This document shows positions 28,845 through 37,161 of a stretch of DNA of 64,000 nt, piece after piece. Made by a program: the position numbers and the translations under genes. This DNA comes from Naasia aerilata. Lineage in GTDB: Bacteria > Actinomycetota > Actinomycetes > Actinomycetales > Microbacteriaceae. Under the pieces are notes generated by a model, which was given only the letters and a program-made list of their open reading frames with translations, had not been told where the DNA came from and did not search any database. How positions within the stretch are numbered: position 1 is the first letter of the stretch; every line of letters begins with the position of its first letter. The stretch spans positions 2,480,001-2,544,000 of the forward strand of contig NZ_AP027731.1 in assembly GCF_030296595.1 (NCBI RefSeq). Direction: 5' to 3'.

Positions 28845-28950
28845 TGCGCGGATCAGGAGATCTCACGCGGATCAGGACGATCGGGTGATTTCGCGCGCGG
28901 ATCAGGAAGACACGCCGTCTCGCGGAGCTGTTCGCCTGATCCGCGTGCGC
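28845..28950. repeat. GATCAGGA structured element, copy 2 (type C)
   Basis: Same plan as the element at 10700-10806. Direct CGGATCAGGA copies start at 28849, 28868 and 28898, and an inverted copy lies at 28934-28943. Distances between copies are 19, 30 and 36 bp (18, 30 and 36 in copy 1). Where copy 1 has CCGATCAGG pairing with CCTGATCGG, this one has GCGGATCAGG pairing with CCTGATCCGC, so the stem is kept by paired changes. Apart from the sigA terminator, the 314-bp gap 28733-29046 holds only this element. Confidence 0.75.
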
Positions 28951-29046
28951 GAGGTCATCGCTCTCGAGGTCCTCCCCAACCGGGGCCGTCGCCGGTTCTC
29001 GACAGCAGGCGATCCGCTGTCGGAGGGTAGGGCGACCCTGCCGCGC

Positions 29047-29493
29047 ATGACGACACCGACTCCCACCATCGACAGCATCCTGAGTGCCTTCTTCCGCGAG
29101 CGGAGGAAGGGCGTGAGCGGGCCGCGACACGGGGACATCACCCGCGTCGAGACCTCCCTGCGCGATTTCGCCGAGTTCTTCGGCCCGAGCCGGCTGTGCG
29201 CCCACCATCAGTCGGTGCTCGGCCGCGAGCGCCGGGCCGGACGGAGGAATCCGGTGGCGCACCTGCTGCGGGCCGACGCGCTCCTCGACATCCTCGCCGC
29301 GTTCGTGGCGCTCTCCGTGCCCGTCGAAGAGCAGCGCCGGCGGCTCCAGCTCCAACTGGTCGCCGCGCTCCTGTCCTCGCTGCTGGAGCGCCGGCTCGTC
29401 GACGGGGCCGACGTCGCCTACCTCTTCCAGCTCCGCCGGCAGGTTCGGCGGATGGAGGCGGGACTGCCGGCGCGACGCGAGACTCAGCCCTGA
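29047..29493 (+). CDS. Hypothetical helical protein
   Basis: A 148-residue basic protein. A Thr/Pro N-terminus, then FFRERRKGVSGPRHGDITRVE and a long Arg/Leu-rich helical region. I recognise no domain, membrane segment or catalytic motif. It lies 27 nt before murT on the same strand and may be co-transcribed with it. A GACCCT hexamer 7 nt before the ATG is a weak leaderless promoter. Confidence 0.55.
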   Translation: MTTPTPTIDSILSAFFRERRKGVSGPRHGDITRVETSLRDFAEFFGPSRLCAHHQSVLGRERRAGRRNPVAHLLRADALLDILAAFVALSVPVEEQRRRLQLQLVAALLSSLLERRLVDGADVAYLFQLRRQVRRMEAGLPARRETQP

Positions 29494-29520
29494 GCGTGGC
29501 CCGTCTGGAAGACTGGAGCG

Positions 29521-30779
29521 GTGACGTCTCGACCGGCCGGAATCCACTGGGCCCCGGCGGTCCTCCTCGGGCGCGCGACGCGGGTGGCGGCGCGACTGCG
29601 TAAGCGCGGGGAGGGTCCGCGGTTCCCGGACTCGTGGTGAACAAGGTGGCTCCCGGGTTCCTCGGCAGCGTGCTGTCGCACTTCCCGGAGGGGCTCGTGG
29701 TCGTGTCCGGGTCGTCCGGCAAGTCCACGACGACGAAGATGCTGGTCACGATCCTCGAGGCCCACGGCAAGCGGATCTTCACGAATCCGTCGACGGCCAA
29801 CATCAGCCAGGGCCTCACCAGCGCTCTGCTCGAGCGCGCGTCGCTGACCGGCCGGATCGACGCCGACCTGGCCGTGCTCGAGATGGACGAGGGACACGGG
29901 GCGCTCCTCTCACCGCAGTTCCAAGCGCGGATGGTCGTGCTCACCAACGTGATGACCGATCAGATCGACCGCTTCCATGACACCCGGAAGGTGCTGGCGA
30001 TGCTCGACACCATCGCCTCTCGAGCGAGCGAGCGGCTGGTATTGAACGGCGACGACGCGCTGCTCGACTCCCTGGCCGCCGACGTGAACGACGCGGTCGC
30101 CCGCTTCGGGGTCTCGTCCGAGGTGTTCGCCGCCCTGCCGCGCGGCCTCGGCTACGCCGCCACCACCGACGCCCGCGACACCGCGGGCACCCTCGTCACC
30201 GGCGTCGCCGGGCGCAGCGCGACGATCCGGTGGGACGGCGCCGACCATGAGGTCACCCTGCCCGCGCGCGGGGTCCACTACGCCGTGGATGCCGCGGCGG
30301 CGATCGCGGCGGCCCGCGAGCTGCTCGGCACCTCGTTCGATCCGGCCGTGGCGGTCGCCGCCGTCTCCGCGATGCCCGCGGTGTTCGGCCGTGGTGAGGT
30401 CGTCACGGTGCGCGGGAAGCAGGTCGAGTTCGTGCTCGTGCAGAACCCGGCCAGCTTCCAGCTCAATGTGGACGAGCTCGAGGAGGGCCTCGATCAGGTC
30501 CTCGTCGCCATGGGCTCGGACGTCGCCGACCCGTCCTACTTCTGGCCGGTCGACGCGTCCCGGATCGGACGCGCGCGCATCGTGTCCGGCTCGAAGGCGA
30601 ACGAGCTGGCGCTCCAGCTGATCTACCAGGGGGTCCAGGTGGACGACATCGAGCCGAACCTGCCGGCAGCGCTGGATCGCTTCCTCGCGCTGCCGGAGCC
30701 GGCGTCCGGGATCAAGACCATCGTGTTCACCGCGGACTCGATGCGCCGCACCCGCACCCACCTGGGGCTCGCCGAATGA
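29521..30779 (+). CDS. murT: MurT-like Mur ligase, divergent (frameshifted)
   Basis: About 419 residues. Mur-ligase core with the ATP loop VVVSGSSGKSTTTKM, the TNVMTDQIDRF motif and NGDD, followed by a DUF1727-type C-terminal domain. Canonical MurT, with GatD, amidates the alpha-carboxyl of D-Glu in lipid II. This protein has no cysteine, so the Cys4 zinc ribbon is absent, and the usual ND-x-ADG-x-D-x-SW segment reads SDVADPSYFW. One G is missing in the run at 29608-29611 near the N-terminus. GTG start; its end overlaps gatD by 4 bp. Confidence 0.82.
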
Positions 30780-31486
30780 GCGCGCTCCGCATCCTGCAGC
30801 TCTTCCCGGAGCTCACGAACGTGAACGGCGACGCCGAGAACGCGCTCGTCCTGGCCCGCCGGCTGCAGTGGGCGGGCATCGACGCCGAGGTGGTTCCCCT
30901 GGCAGCGGGCGACCCGGTGCCGACAGCTGCGCCCGCAGCGGTTTTCCTCGGCTCGGGCACCGACTCCTCCCTCGTCCGGACGCTAGCAGCGCTCGACGGG
31001 ATCCGGGGCGCGCTGTCCGAGTGGCTGGCCGCCGATATCCCGCTCCTCGCGGTCGGTACCGGGCTCGAGCTGCTCGGGCGGCGCATCGACCTGCCCGAGG
31101 GGCCGCTCGAGGGCCTCGGGATGGTGCCGGGGGAGGCCTCCTTCCTGCCGGCCAGGGTCGCCGGCGATCTCGTCGTCGACTCGGTGTGGGGCCGCCTTCT
31201 CGGGTACGAGAACCACGGCCGCGGGTTCGCCCTCGACTCCGGGGTGACGCCGCTGGGCCGCGTCGCCGCCGGCACGGGCAACGGGGACGGCGCGGACGGC
31301 GTGGCCCTCGGCTCCCTTTACGGCACCCACCTCCACGGGCCGGTGCTCGCCCGGAACCCGGCGATGGCCATGGCCTTCGTGGCCGCGGCCGCACCCGGCA
31401 CGGGCGTCGACGCCTACGCGCGCGGCCGGGCGGATGGCGTCGCAGACGCCATCAACGCCGCTACGCTTCGGCGGCTCCAGCTCTGA
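30776..31486 (+). CDS. gatD: GatD-like glutamine amidotransferase without the catalytic Cys
   Basis: A 236-residue CobB/CobQ-type class I amidotransferase. ILQLFPELTNVNGDAENA is the family N-terminus, GYENHGRGF and YGTHLHGPVLARNP the C-terminal half with the active-site His. At residue 94, where GatD has its nucleophile in an AVCxG elbow, this protein reads AVGTG (codon GGT at 31055-31057). It should not be able to release ammonia from glutamine. ATGA overlap with murT, so the two are made together. It may act as a structural partner. Confidence 0.82.
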   Translation: MSALRILQLFPELTNVNGDAENALVLARRLQWAGIDAEVVPLAAGDPVPTAAPAAVFLGSGTDSSLVRTLAALDGIRGALSEWLAADIPLLAVGTGLELLGRRIDLPEGPLEGLGMVPGEASFLPARVAGDLVVDSVWGRLLGYENHGRGFALDSGVTPLGRVAAGTGNGDGADGVALGSLYGTHLHGPVLARNPAMAMAFVAAAAPGTGVDAYARGRADGVADAINAATLRRLQL

Positions 31487-31523
31487 CCGAGGGTGGGCGA
31501 CTCCGTGCTCTTGTGCCGACGCG

Positions 31524-31541
31524 TAGTAAGCGCGCATACTA
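31524..31541 (+). promoter_or_regulatory. MarR-type operator over a -10 box
   Basis: Palindrome TAGTA-n-GCGCGC-n-TACTA, overlapping the CATACT box (31535-31540) that stands 7 nt before the next start codon. The third gene of the operon encodes a MarR protein, the likely binder. Confidence 0.6.
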
Positions 31542-31547
31542 ACCGGC

Positions 31548-31967
31548 ATGATCGAACTCGCCACCGGCGCCGCCTCGTCCACCGCCTCGCCTGACGCGTT
31601 CTTCGCGCGCTGGGTCGATCACGCGTCCTGGTCGTCCTGGTCGCCGGATACGGAGTGGGTGAAGGTGGGGACGCCGGTGCGGGTCGGCACGCGGGGAGTG
31701 CTCAAGCCCAAGGGCGGGCCGAAGGTGCGGTTCTTCGTGAGCGCCTGCGAGCCCGGCCGGGAGTACACCGACACGTCGCTCCTGCCCGGCGCCCGGCTGC
31801 TGTTCCAGCACCTCGTCGAGCCGACCCCGTCCGGGTCCGCCCTGCGCGTGCGGGTCTGGGTAGAGGGTCCCCTCGGGCGCATCTGGGCGAAGGTGATGGG
31901 CGGCGGGTTCCGCCAGACCGCCCAGGCCGACCTCGACCGTCTCGTCGCCCTGGTGGAGCGGGCATGA
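31548..31967 (+). CDS. SRPBCC-family protein
   Basis: A 139-residue START-like protein. SPDAFFARWVDHASWSSWSPD is the usual N-terminal helix-strand, GPKVRFFVSACEPGREY a core strand pair, and a C-terminal helix closes the cavity. Ligand unknown. First gene of a three-gene operon; its TGA overlaps the next ATG (ATGA). A leaderless start behind CATACT supports the ATG chosen. Confidence 0.8.
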   Translation: MIELATGAASSTASPDAFFARWVDHASWSSWSPDTEWVKVGTPVRVGTRGVLKPKGGPKVRFFVSACEPGREYTDTSLLPGARLLFQHLVEPTPSGSALRVRVWVEGPLGRIWAKVMGGGFRQTAQADLDRLVALVERA

Positions 31968-32377
31968 GCGCCTGGCTGGGCGTGGTGTCCGCCGAGCACG
32001 TGCGGTACGCCGTGTCCAAGGGGATCGCGCAGGTCGGGCACGGGAAGCGGGGCGGCCTGGCGCGCATGCGCGCCGGCGACACCTTCGTGTACTACTCGTC
32101 CGTGGAGCGGCTCGGCGACAGGGAGCCGCTGCGACAGTTCACCGCTCTCGGCGTCCTCCCCGACGAGGAGATCTGGCAAGCCGACGAGGGGACTTTCCAC
32201 CCCTTCCGCCGCCGGGTCGAGTACGCCGCGGCGACTCCCGTCCCGCTCGAAGCGGTCAAGGACCGGCTGCGCCTCACCGCGTCACCCAACTGGGGCTACC
32301 AGCTGCGGAGGGGGCTCGTGCCGCTCGAGCTCGAGGACGTCGAGGTGCTCCGCGCCGCGATGGGGCTGCGGTCGTGA
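31964..32377 (+). CDS. EVE-domain protein
   Basis: A 137-residue EVE (PUA-like) protein. WLGVVSAEHVRYAVSKGIAQVGHGK at the N-terminus, RMRAGDTFVYYSS, FTALGVLPDEEI and a FRRRVEYAAATPVPL strand match the fold. EVE domains bind modified bases in DNA or RNA and some are parts of defence systems, but no restriction or helicase gene is nearby. Second gene of the operon, overlapping both neighbours by 4 bp. Confidence 0.85.
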   Translation: MSAWLGVVSAEHVRYAVSKGIAQVGHGKRGGLARMRAGDTFVYYSSVERLGDREPLRQFTALGVLPDEEIWQADEGTFHPFRRRVEYAAATPVPLEAVKDRLRLTASPNWGYQLRRGLVPLELEDVEVLRAAMGLRS

Positions 32378-32835
32378 CCTCGGAAGCGAGCGGTCTGCGC
32401 TCCGAGTTCGCCGAGGCGGAGCAGAGCCCCGGACTGCTGCTCTGGCGGGTGACGAACGCCTGGCAGTCCGCGATGCGCGAGGCGCTGCGGCCGTTCGATC
32501 TGACTCACGTCCAGTTCGTCCTGCTCGCGTCGCTGACCTGGCTCCGCGCCGACGGGCCGGTGACGCAGCGGGCGCTGGCGGACCACGCGCGCACCGACCC
32601 CATGATGACCTCGCAGGTGCTCCGGGCACTCGAGGCCAAGGGACTCGTCGCGCGCTCCGCGCATCCCACCGATGCCCGCGCGCGGGCGCTGACCGTCACG
32701 GACGAGGGGGCGGATCTCGCGAACCGCGCCAACGCCGCCGTCGAGGCTGCGGACCGGCGCTTCTTCGGCGCGCTCGAGGCGGAGCAGCAGGCGTTCGCGA
32801 GGCTCCTCGCGCGACTGGGTGGCACACGCGGCTGA
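32374..32835 (+). CDS. MarR-family transcriptional regulator
   Basis: A 153-residue winged-helix protein. LTHVQFVLLASLTWL, VTQRALADHARTDPMMTSQVLRALEAKGL (helix-turn-helix) and RSAHPTDARARALTVTDEG (the wing with its Asp-x-Arg pair) follow the MarR pattern. Start GTG overlaps the EVE stop. It probably controls its own operon through the TAGTA/TACTA palindrome upstream of the first gene. Inducer unknown. Confidence 0.85.
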   Translation: MTSEASGLRSEFAEAEQSPGLLLWRVTNAWQSAMREALRPFDLTHVQFVLLASLTWLRADGPVTQRALADHARTDPMMTSQVLRALEAKGLVARSAHPTDARARALTVTDEGADLANRANAAVEAADRRFFGALEAEQQAFARLLARLGGTRG

Positions 32836-32960
32836 CGATCGACGAGCCGCGGCAGCGGCGAACTGGACCGGTGTCGGAGGTTCGGCGGAGGATGGACACC
32901 GCCGGCCGAGCAGCGGCGGCGGAAGGACGTGGCGCGATGAGCAGGATCGCCGGGAGCGCG

Positions 32961-33371
32961 ATGCACACGACGAACTACTTCGACACCTTCATCGAGGTCG
33001 CCGATGACTGCCCGGTCACGGTCGCCGAGGCGCCCGCAGCCAAGGCCGATGCCAAGACGATCGCGACCATGCACTACGAGCTGATCGCCGGACACCCGTA
33101 CGAGTTCACCTCGGACGAGGTGCTCTTCCAGGTGTACGCGGAGCGCGCCGGCATCCCGCCCGAGGAGCGGGACGAGGCCCGCGAGCGCTTCTTCTCGAAG
33201 GGGCAGGCCTGCCTCCGCTCCTCGCCGCTCGGCAAGCGCTACGGCTGGGGCACGCACCACGACGCCGAGGGCCGGGTCGCGGCGTACCCGCTCGGCTCGG
33301 AGGAGTACGAGCGGCTCCGGGCGGACGCCTCCCTCGCGCACACGAAGGCCATGCGCTCCAAGCGGGCGTAG
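32961..33371 (+). CDS. DUF6157 family protein
   Basis: A 136-residue protein. MHTTNYFDTFIEVADDCPVT, YELIAGHPYEFTSDEVLFQVYAER and FFSKGQACLRSSPLGKRYGWG are conserved family segments. The final Arg/Lys-rich tail is short. Function unknown. I chose the second in-frame ATG because GGGAG lies 5 bases before it and the protein then starts as family members do. Convergent with malQ, with a large palindrome between. Confidence 0.78.
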   Translation: MHTTNYFDTFIEVADDCPVTVAEAPAAKADAKTIATMHYELIAGHPYEFTSDEVLFQVYAERAGIPPEERDEARERFFSKGQACLRSSPLGKRYGWGTHHDAEGRVAAYPLGSEEYERLRADASLAHTKAMRSKRA

Positions 33372-33380
33372 CTCCCAACC

Positions 33381-33437
33381 CGACTTGCCGAAAAGTCCCG
33401 CTTTGGAGCGCCCATAGCGGGATTTTTCGGCAAGTCG
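33381..33437. repeat. Intergenic 22-bp palindrome (type B)
   Basis: Arms at 33381-33402 and 33416-33437 pair in 21 of 22 positions, around a 13-nt loop. The arms read CGACTTGCCGAAAA then TCCCGCT. It lies between the convergent DUF6157 and malQ genes, 10 and 34 nt from their stops, so it could end both transcripts; its A/T tract lies inside the stem rather than after it. Confidence 0.75.
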
Positions 33438-33470
33438 CCCCTCCGCGGTCCGGGTCTCGGGCCTCGCGCG

Positions 33471-35415
33471 CTACCGCGCGGGGTGTCCGTGGTCGGTGAC
33501 GTCGGGTTGAGCCCGCAGCTCGTCGGCGATCTCCTCCTCGGGCCGGGGCGGGACGTTCTCGTCCTCCTCGATCTCCGGGGGCCGTGCAGCGGGTGGCCCT
33601 GCGAGCTCCCGAGCGCTCGAGCGACGGCCGCGACGCGCTCGGAGCCGAGGACGTCGTCGAGCAGCACCGGCTTCTCGTCGGGTCCGGACAGCGGGATGCG
33701 CCAGTTCGGGTACTGGCTCTCGTCGGTGCCCGGCTGGTTCTGCGTCCGGCGGTCGCCGATCGCGTCGGTCAGCGCCACGTTGAGCAGCCGTGACGGGGCG
33801 AACGTCAGGTAGCGGTGGAGCGCGACGATGATCTCCTCGTTCGTCGCGTGCTCTCCGATCAGGCCGCGCCCGCGGAGCTCCTGCATCCAGCTCTCGCGAT
33901 CCTTCCGGTCCGCCTCGGCCTCCTCCTCGATGGGGCGCGTGAGGAGCCCGAGCCGGTCGCGCAGCTCGACGTGCACGCCGTCCAGGTAGCCGTTGGTGGG
34001 CGGCAGGTCGTGGGTGGTCACGGAGGCGAGGCACAGCTCCCGCCACCTCTCCGCGGGCAGCACCTTGCCGTCCCCGTCGCGCTCGAACCAGAGGATCGAC
34101 GTGCCGAGCACGCCGCGCTCCTTGAGGTACTCGCGGGCGGACGGCTCGACCACGCCCAGGTCCTCGCCGACGACCACCGCGCCGGCGCGCTCCGCCTCGG
34201 CGGCGAGCACGCCGATCATCGCCTCGTGGTCGTAGCGGGCGTAGGTTCCGGCCGCGGGGGAGGCGCCCTCCGGGATCCACCAGAGCCGGAACAGGCCGAT
34301 GATGTGGTCGATGCGGACGCCGCCCGCATGCTTGAGCACGTTGCGGAGGAGGTCGCGCAGCGGCGCGTACCCGCTCTCGGCGAGCCGGTCCGGACGCCAC
34401 GGCGGCTGCTGCCAGTCCTGCCCCATCTGGTTGAAGGCGTCCGGCGGCGCACCGACCCGGATGCCCTGGGCGTAGACGTGGCGGTTCCGCCACGCGTCGG
34501 CGCCTCCCGGATGCACCCCGACGGCGAGGTCGTGCACGATGCCGATCGTCATTCCGGCACTCTTCGCGGCAGCCTGTGCGGCCTCCAGCTGCTCGTCGAG
34601 GACCCACTGCAGCCACATCTCGAAGTCGAGCTCGGCCTCGTGCTCGGCCGCGTAGCGCGCGGCGGCCTCTCCCGACGCGTCGCGCAGCTCCTCCGGCCAC
34701 TCCCGGTAGTCGTTGCCGTGCACGATCGAGAGGATGTTCCAGGTCGCGAACCGCTCGAGCGACTCGCCCTGCGCCTCCTTGAACGCCTGGTAGGCGACCT
34801 CGCGCTCGGCGGACCGCGGCGCCCGGTGGAGGAGCTCGAGCGCGGCACGCTTCGCGGTCCAGGACGCGTCCCGGTCGAGGAGGTCCTTCCCGGCCAGCTC
34901 CTCGCGGAGCTCGGCAGCGAGGGCGTCGATGCCCGCGCGCTCCTCATCGTCGAGGCCCGCGTACTCGGGCACGTCCTCGACGCGGATGTACAGCGGGTTC
35001 CAGAACCGCCGGGAGGACGGCAGATAGGGCGAGGGCTGCACCGGCGCGACGGGCTCGGCGGCGTGCAGCGGGTTCACCAGGATGTAGCTCGCCCCGAGGC
35101 CCGCCGACCAGGTCGCGAGGGTGGCGAGGTCGCCGAGGTCGCCGATGCCCCAGGACCGACGCGAGCGGGAGCTGTAGAGCTGGACCGCGAAGCCCCACGA
35201 CTGCCGCGCGGTCACCGATGCGGGGAGGCCGAGGAAGTCCGGGGACTCGATCGGCGCACCAGGGGTGTGCGCTTCCCCTCCTCGGCGCCCATGGCGGTGA
35301 GGATCGCCCGGACCGTCTCCTCGGGCACCTCGACGGTGCGACCCTGCCAGTCGTCGAACGAGGTGGAGATCCGGTACTTCTTCGTCAGTTCGAGCAGCTC
35401 GGGGGAGAGAGGCAT
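33471..35415 (-). CDS. malQ: 4-alpha-glucanotransferase (two frameshifts)
   Basis: About 648 residues, GH77 amylomaltase, which transfers 1,4-alpha-glucan segments in maltodextrin use. SWGIGDLGDLATLA, NPLHAAEPVAPVQPSPY, the nucleophile region GGVRIDHIIGLFRLWWIP and VVVGEDLGVVEPSARE (acid/base Glu) followed by TTHDLPPT are all present. One base is missing in the G run at 35262-35265 (after residue 50) and one at about 33601-33608 (before the acidic C-terminal tail). CAAGAT stands 6 nt before the ATG. Confidence 0.9.
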
Positions 35416-35421
35416 GCCTCG

Positions 35422-35427
35422 ATCTTG
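35422..35427 (-). promoter_or_regulatory. -10 box of malQ, leaderless type
   Basis: CAAGAT on the minus strand with a 6-nt gap to the ATG. Confidence 0.4.
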
Positions 35428-35572
35428 GCGGAGGCGGGGGCGGGGCGGGCAGGGGGTGGCGCCGGGGGAGCGGCTCCGTAGGGGCGGTCGCGGGACCTGC
35501 GGACGCGTCGGCAGCTGTACGGCATCGCGGCGAACGGCGGCGGCGCCTCTGGGAACCGCCCGATCCGGCGAA

Positions 35573-35578
35573 TACCCT
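35573..35578 (+). promoter_or_regulatory. -10 box, leaderless type
   Basis: TACCCT with a 6-nt gap to the ATG at 35585. Confidence 0.5.
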
Positions 35579-35584
35579 GGCTGT

Positions 35585-36220
35585 ATGGCCAAAGCGGAGG
35601 TGACGGAGCGGGCGCGCCGCTATCTGGTCGACGGAGCGGCGCGCCCGGTGCAGGGCGACGCCGTCGCCTTCGCGCAGGAGCCGCGCGAGGTCCAGGTCGA
35701 GGTGCTCGCGGAGCTCAGGGCACGCGCGGCCGGCGATTCGTGGTCGGCTGCCCTCGCCATCAGCGCTCTTGGCATCTCGGTGTTCGCCGCCCTGGCGAAC
35801 ACAAGCAGGATCATTGTGGAGCCTTGGACTGCCTACGGCGTGGTCGCCGTTCTGGTCTTGGTAATCCTTCTCGGCCCCATGTGGTGGGTTGCGAAGCAGC
35901 AGGCTCGTCGGAGACGGGCCGTCGCCTGGCTCGGCGCGCTCGAGGACGAGCTGCGGATGCCCTCCCCGCCGGCCGAGCGCGAGATCGTCGCATCGGCCCC
36001 GCCTCAGCACCAGCCCGGTCCGGTGCAGCCGGATTTGCCGGCCCGTGTCTCCCCGGCGGGCGTTGCGTCGCATCGGGCCGCAGACGATGCCGGGACAGGC
36101 ACGATGGCTGCCTCGTCCGACGCCCCCAGCGAGCACGACGCGACGGACACGCAGCCGGGCAGACACCGCAGCGGTCCCAGCCGGCGCAGCGCCCGGCGCG
36201 CCCACGAGATCGGCGACTGA
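35585..36220 (+). CDS. Two-span membrane protein with disordered tail, unknown
   Basis: A 211-residue protein. Charged N-terminus of about 50 residues, two hydrophobic helices (WSAALAISALGISVFAALA and YGVVAVLVLVILLGPMWWVA), then about 95 residues of Pro/Ser/Gln-rich, probably unfolded, cytoplasmic tail. The stretch coding the two helices is less GC-rich than its surroundings. No family recognised. Divergent from malQ. Confidence 0.6.
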   Translation: MAKAEVTERARRYLVDGAARPVQGDAVAFAQEPREVQVEVLAELRARAAGDSWSAALAISALGISVFAALANTSRIIVEPWTAYGVVAVLVLVILLGPMWWVAKQQARRRRAVAWLGALEDELRMPSPPAEREIVASAPPQHQPGPVQPDLPARVSPAGVASHRAADDAGTGTMAASSDAPSEHDATDTQPGRHRSGPSRRSARRAHEIGD

Positions 36221-36245
36221 CAGACGCCGAGCCGAGGCGCGCAGC

Positions 36246-36608
36246 TCAGCGGCCGGCGTCGCTCCCGCCATCCAGGCCGGCGAACCACTCGGCGTATGGC
36301 GTGTTCTTGGCGAGCTTGCGGTTGTAGTCGGGCGCGCCGTCGGTCCACCACACCGGACCCCGCTCACCGAGGCCGTGCTTGGCCGCATCCACCCGGTCCC
36401 GGGCGGCCGCGTAGGCGGCGGCATCCTCCGTGCCCTTCACGCTCTTCTTCGTCCGGCGGGCGTCCATGAGCTCGTGCACCAGGGCGTCCCGCTGCTCGGG
36501 AGCGAGCGCCGGGTTCGCCGTTCGCCAGAGCCGTCCGCGCACGACGATGTAGCGGCCGTCCGGCGTCGTCAGCGGTCCCTCGTCGTGCGGGGGCGTCGTG
36601 TCCGGCAT
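36246..36608 (-). CDS. Small conserved protein of unknown function
   Basis: A 120-residue soluble protein. TTPDGRYIVVRGRLWRTANPAL, a central Arg/Lys-rich helix and LGERGPVWWTDGAPDYNR are strongly conserved in a family found across Actinobacteria and Proteobacteria. The family is often labelled biopolymer transporter Tol, which nothing in the sequence supports. Leaderless start behind TAGACT; convergent with the membrane protein gene and divergent from the GNAT gene. Confidence 0.7.
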   Translation of the reverse strand: MPDTTPPHDEGPLTTPDGRYIVVRGRLWRTANPALAPEQRDALVHELMDARRTKKSVKGTEDAAAYAAARDRVDAAKHGLGERGPVWWTDGAPDYNRKLAKNTPYAEWFAGLDGGSDAGR

Positions 36609-36614
36609 GGCGGC

Positions 36615-36620
36615 AGTCTA
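36615..36620 (-). promoter_or_regulatory. -10 box, leaderless type
   Basis: TAGACT on the minus strand with a 6-nt gap to the ATG at 36608. Confidence 0.5.
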
Positions 36621-36663
36621 GGAAGGCCGTCGGCTCGATTTCCGGAAGCCGGCTGCTCCTCCT

Positions 36664-36669
36664 CAGAAT
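36664..36669 (+). promoter_or_regulatory. -10 box of GNAT gene, leaderless type
   Basis: CAGAAT with a 6-nt gap to the ATG at 36676. Confidence 0.4.
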
Positions 36670-36675
36670 GAGCGG

Positions 36676-37161
36676 ATGGATGTGACGGTCGAGCAGGGCA
36701 CGCTCGAGGACATCGAGGCGCTGGGGCCGCTGTGGGTCGAGATGCTCACCCACCACCGCGCCGTGATCGACGGCGCCCTGCCCGTCAACGAGGACGGACG
36801 CTCCTGGGAAGCCACCGCGAAGGAGTACCGGACCTGGTTCGAGGCCGGCAACGGGCTCCTGCTGCTCGCCCGCGCCGCCGGCGGAGACCTCGTCGGCTAC
36901 CTGATGTGCCAGCTCGACTCGAGCACGCGCACCTTCGACATGCCGCGCCTCGGTCACATCGACTCGCTCGTCGTCGCCGCGCAGGCACGCGGCGCGGGCG
37001 TCGGATCGCTGCTCCTCGACGCCTGCAAGGCCGCGCTCGTGGAGCAGGGCATCCGGTTCTGGACGATCGGGGTCGTCGAGGGCAACGACCGGGCCATGGA
37101 CCTGTACCAGCGCTTCGGGTTCCGGCCGTTCTACCGCGATCTCGCGGCCGAGATCGGCTAG
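36676..37161 (+). CDS. GNAT-family N-acetyltransferase
   Basis: A 161-residue GNAT. GHIDSLVVAAQARGAGVGSLLLDACKA contains strand 4 and the acetyl-CoA loop (RGAGVG), and GNDRAMDLYQRFGFRPFYRDL is the common C-terminal strand-helix with its conserved Asn. Acceptor unknown. It ends on a CTAG that also contains the stop of the opposite gene, so the two 3' ends overlap by 4 bp. Confidence 0.85.
   Translation: MDVTVEQGTLEDIEALGPLWVEMLTHHRAVIDGALPVNEDGRSWEATAKEYRTWFEAGNGLLLLARAAGGDLVGYLMCQLDSSTRTFDMPRLGHIDSLVVAAQARGAGVGSLLLDACKAALVEQGIRFWTIGVVEGNDRAMDLYQRFGFRPFYRDLAAEIG

Noticed and set aside
31055-31057. The GatD Cys-to-Gly change as a simple sequencing error
   Set aside because: All other errors seen are indels; MurT is changed as well and in a consistent direction. 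It cannot be fully excluded without resequencing.
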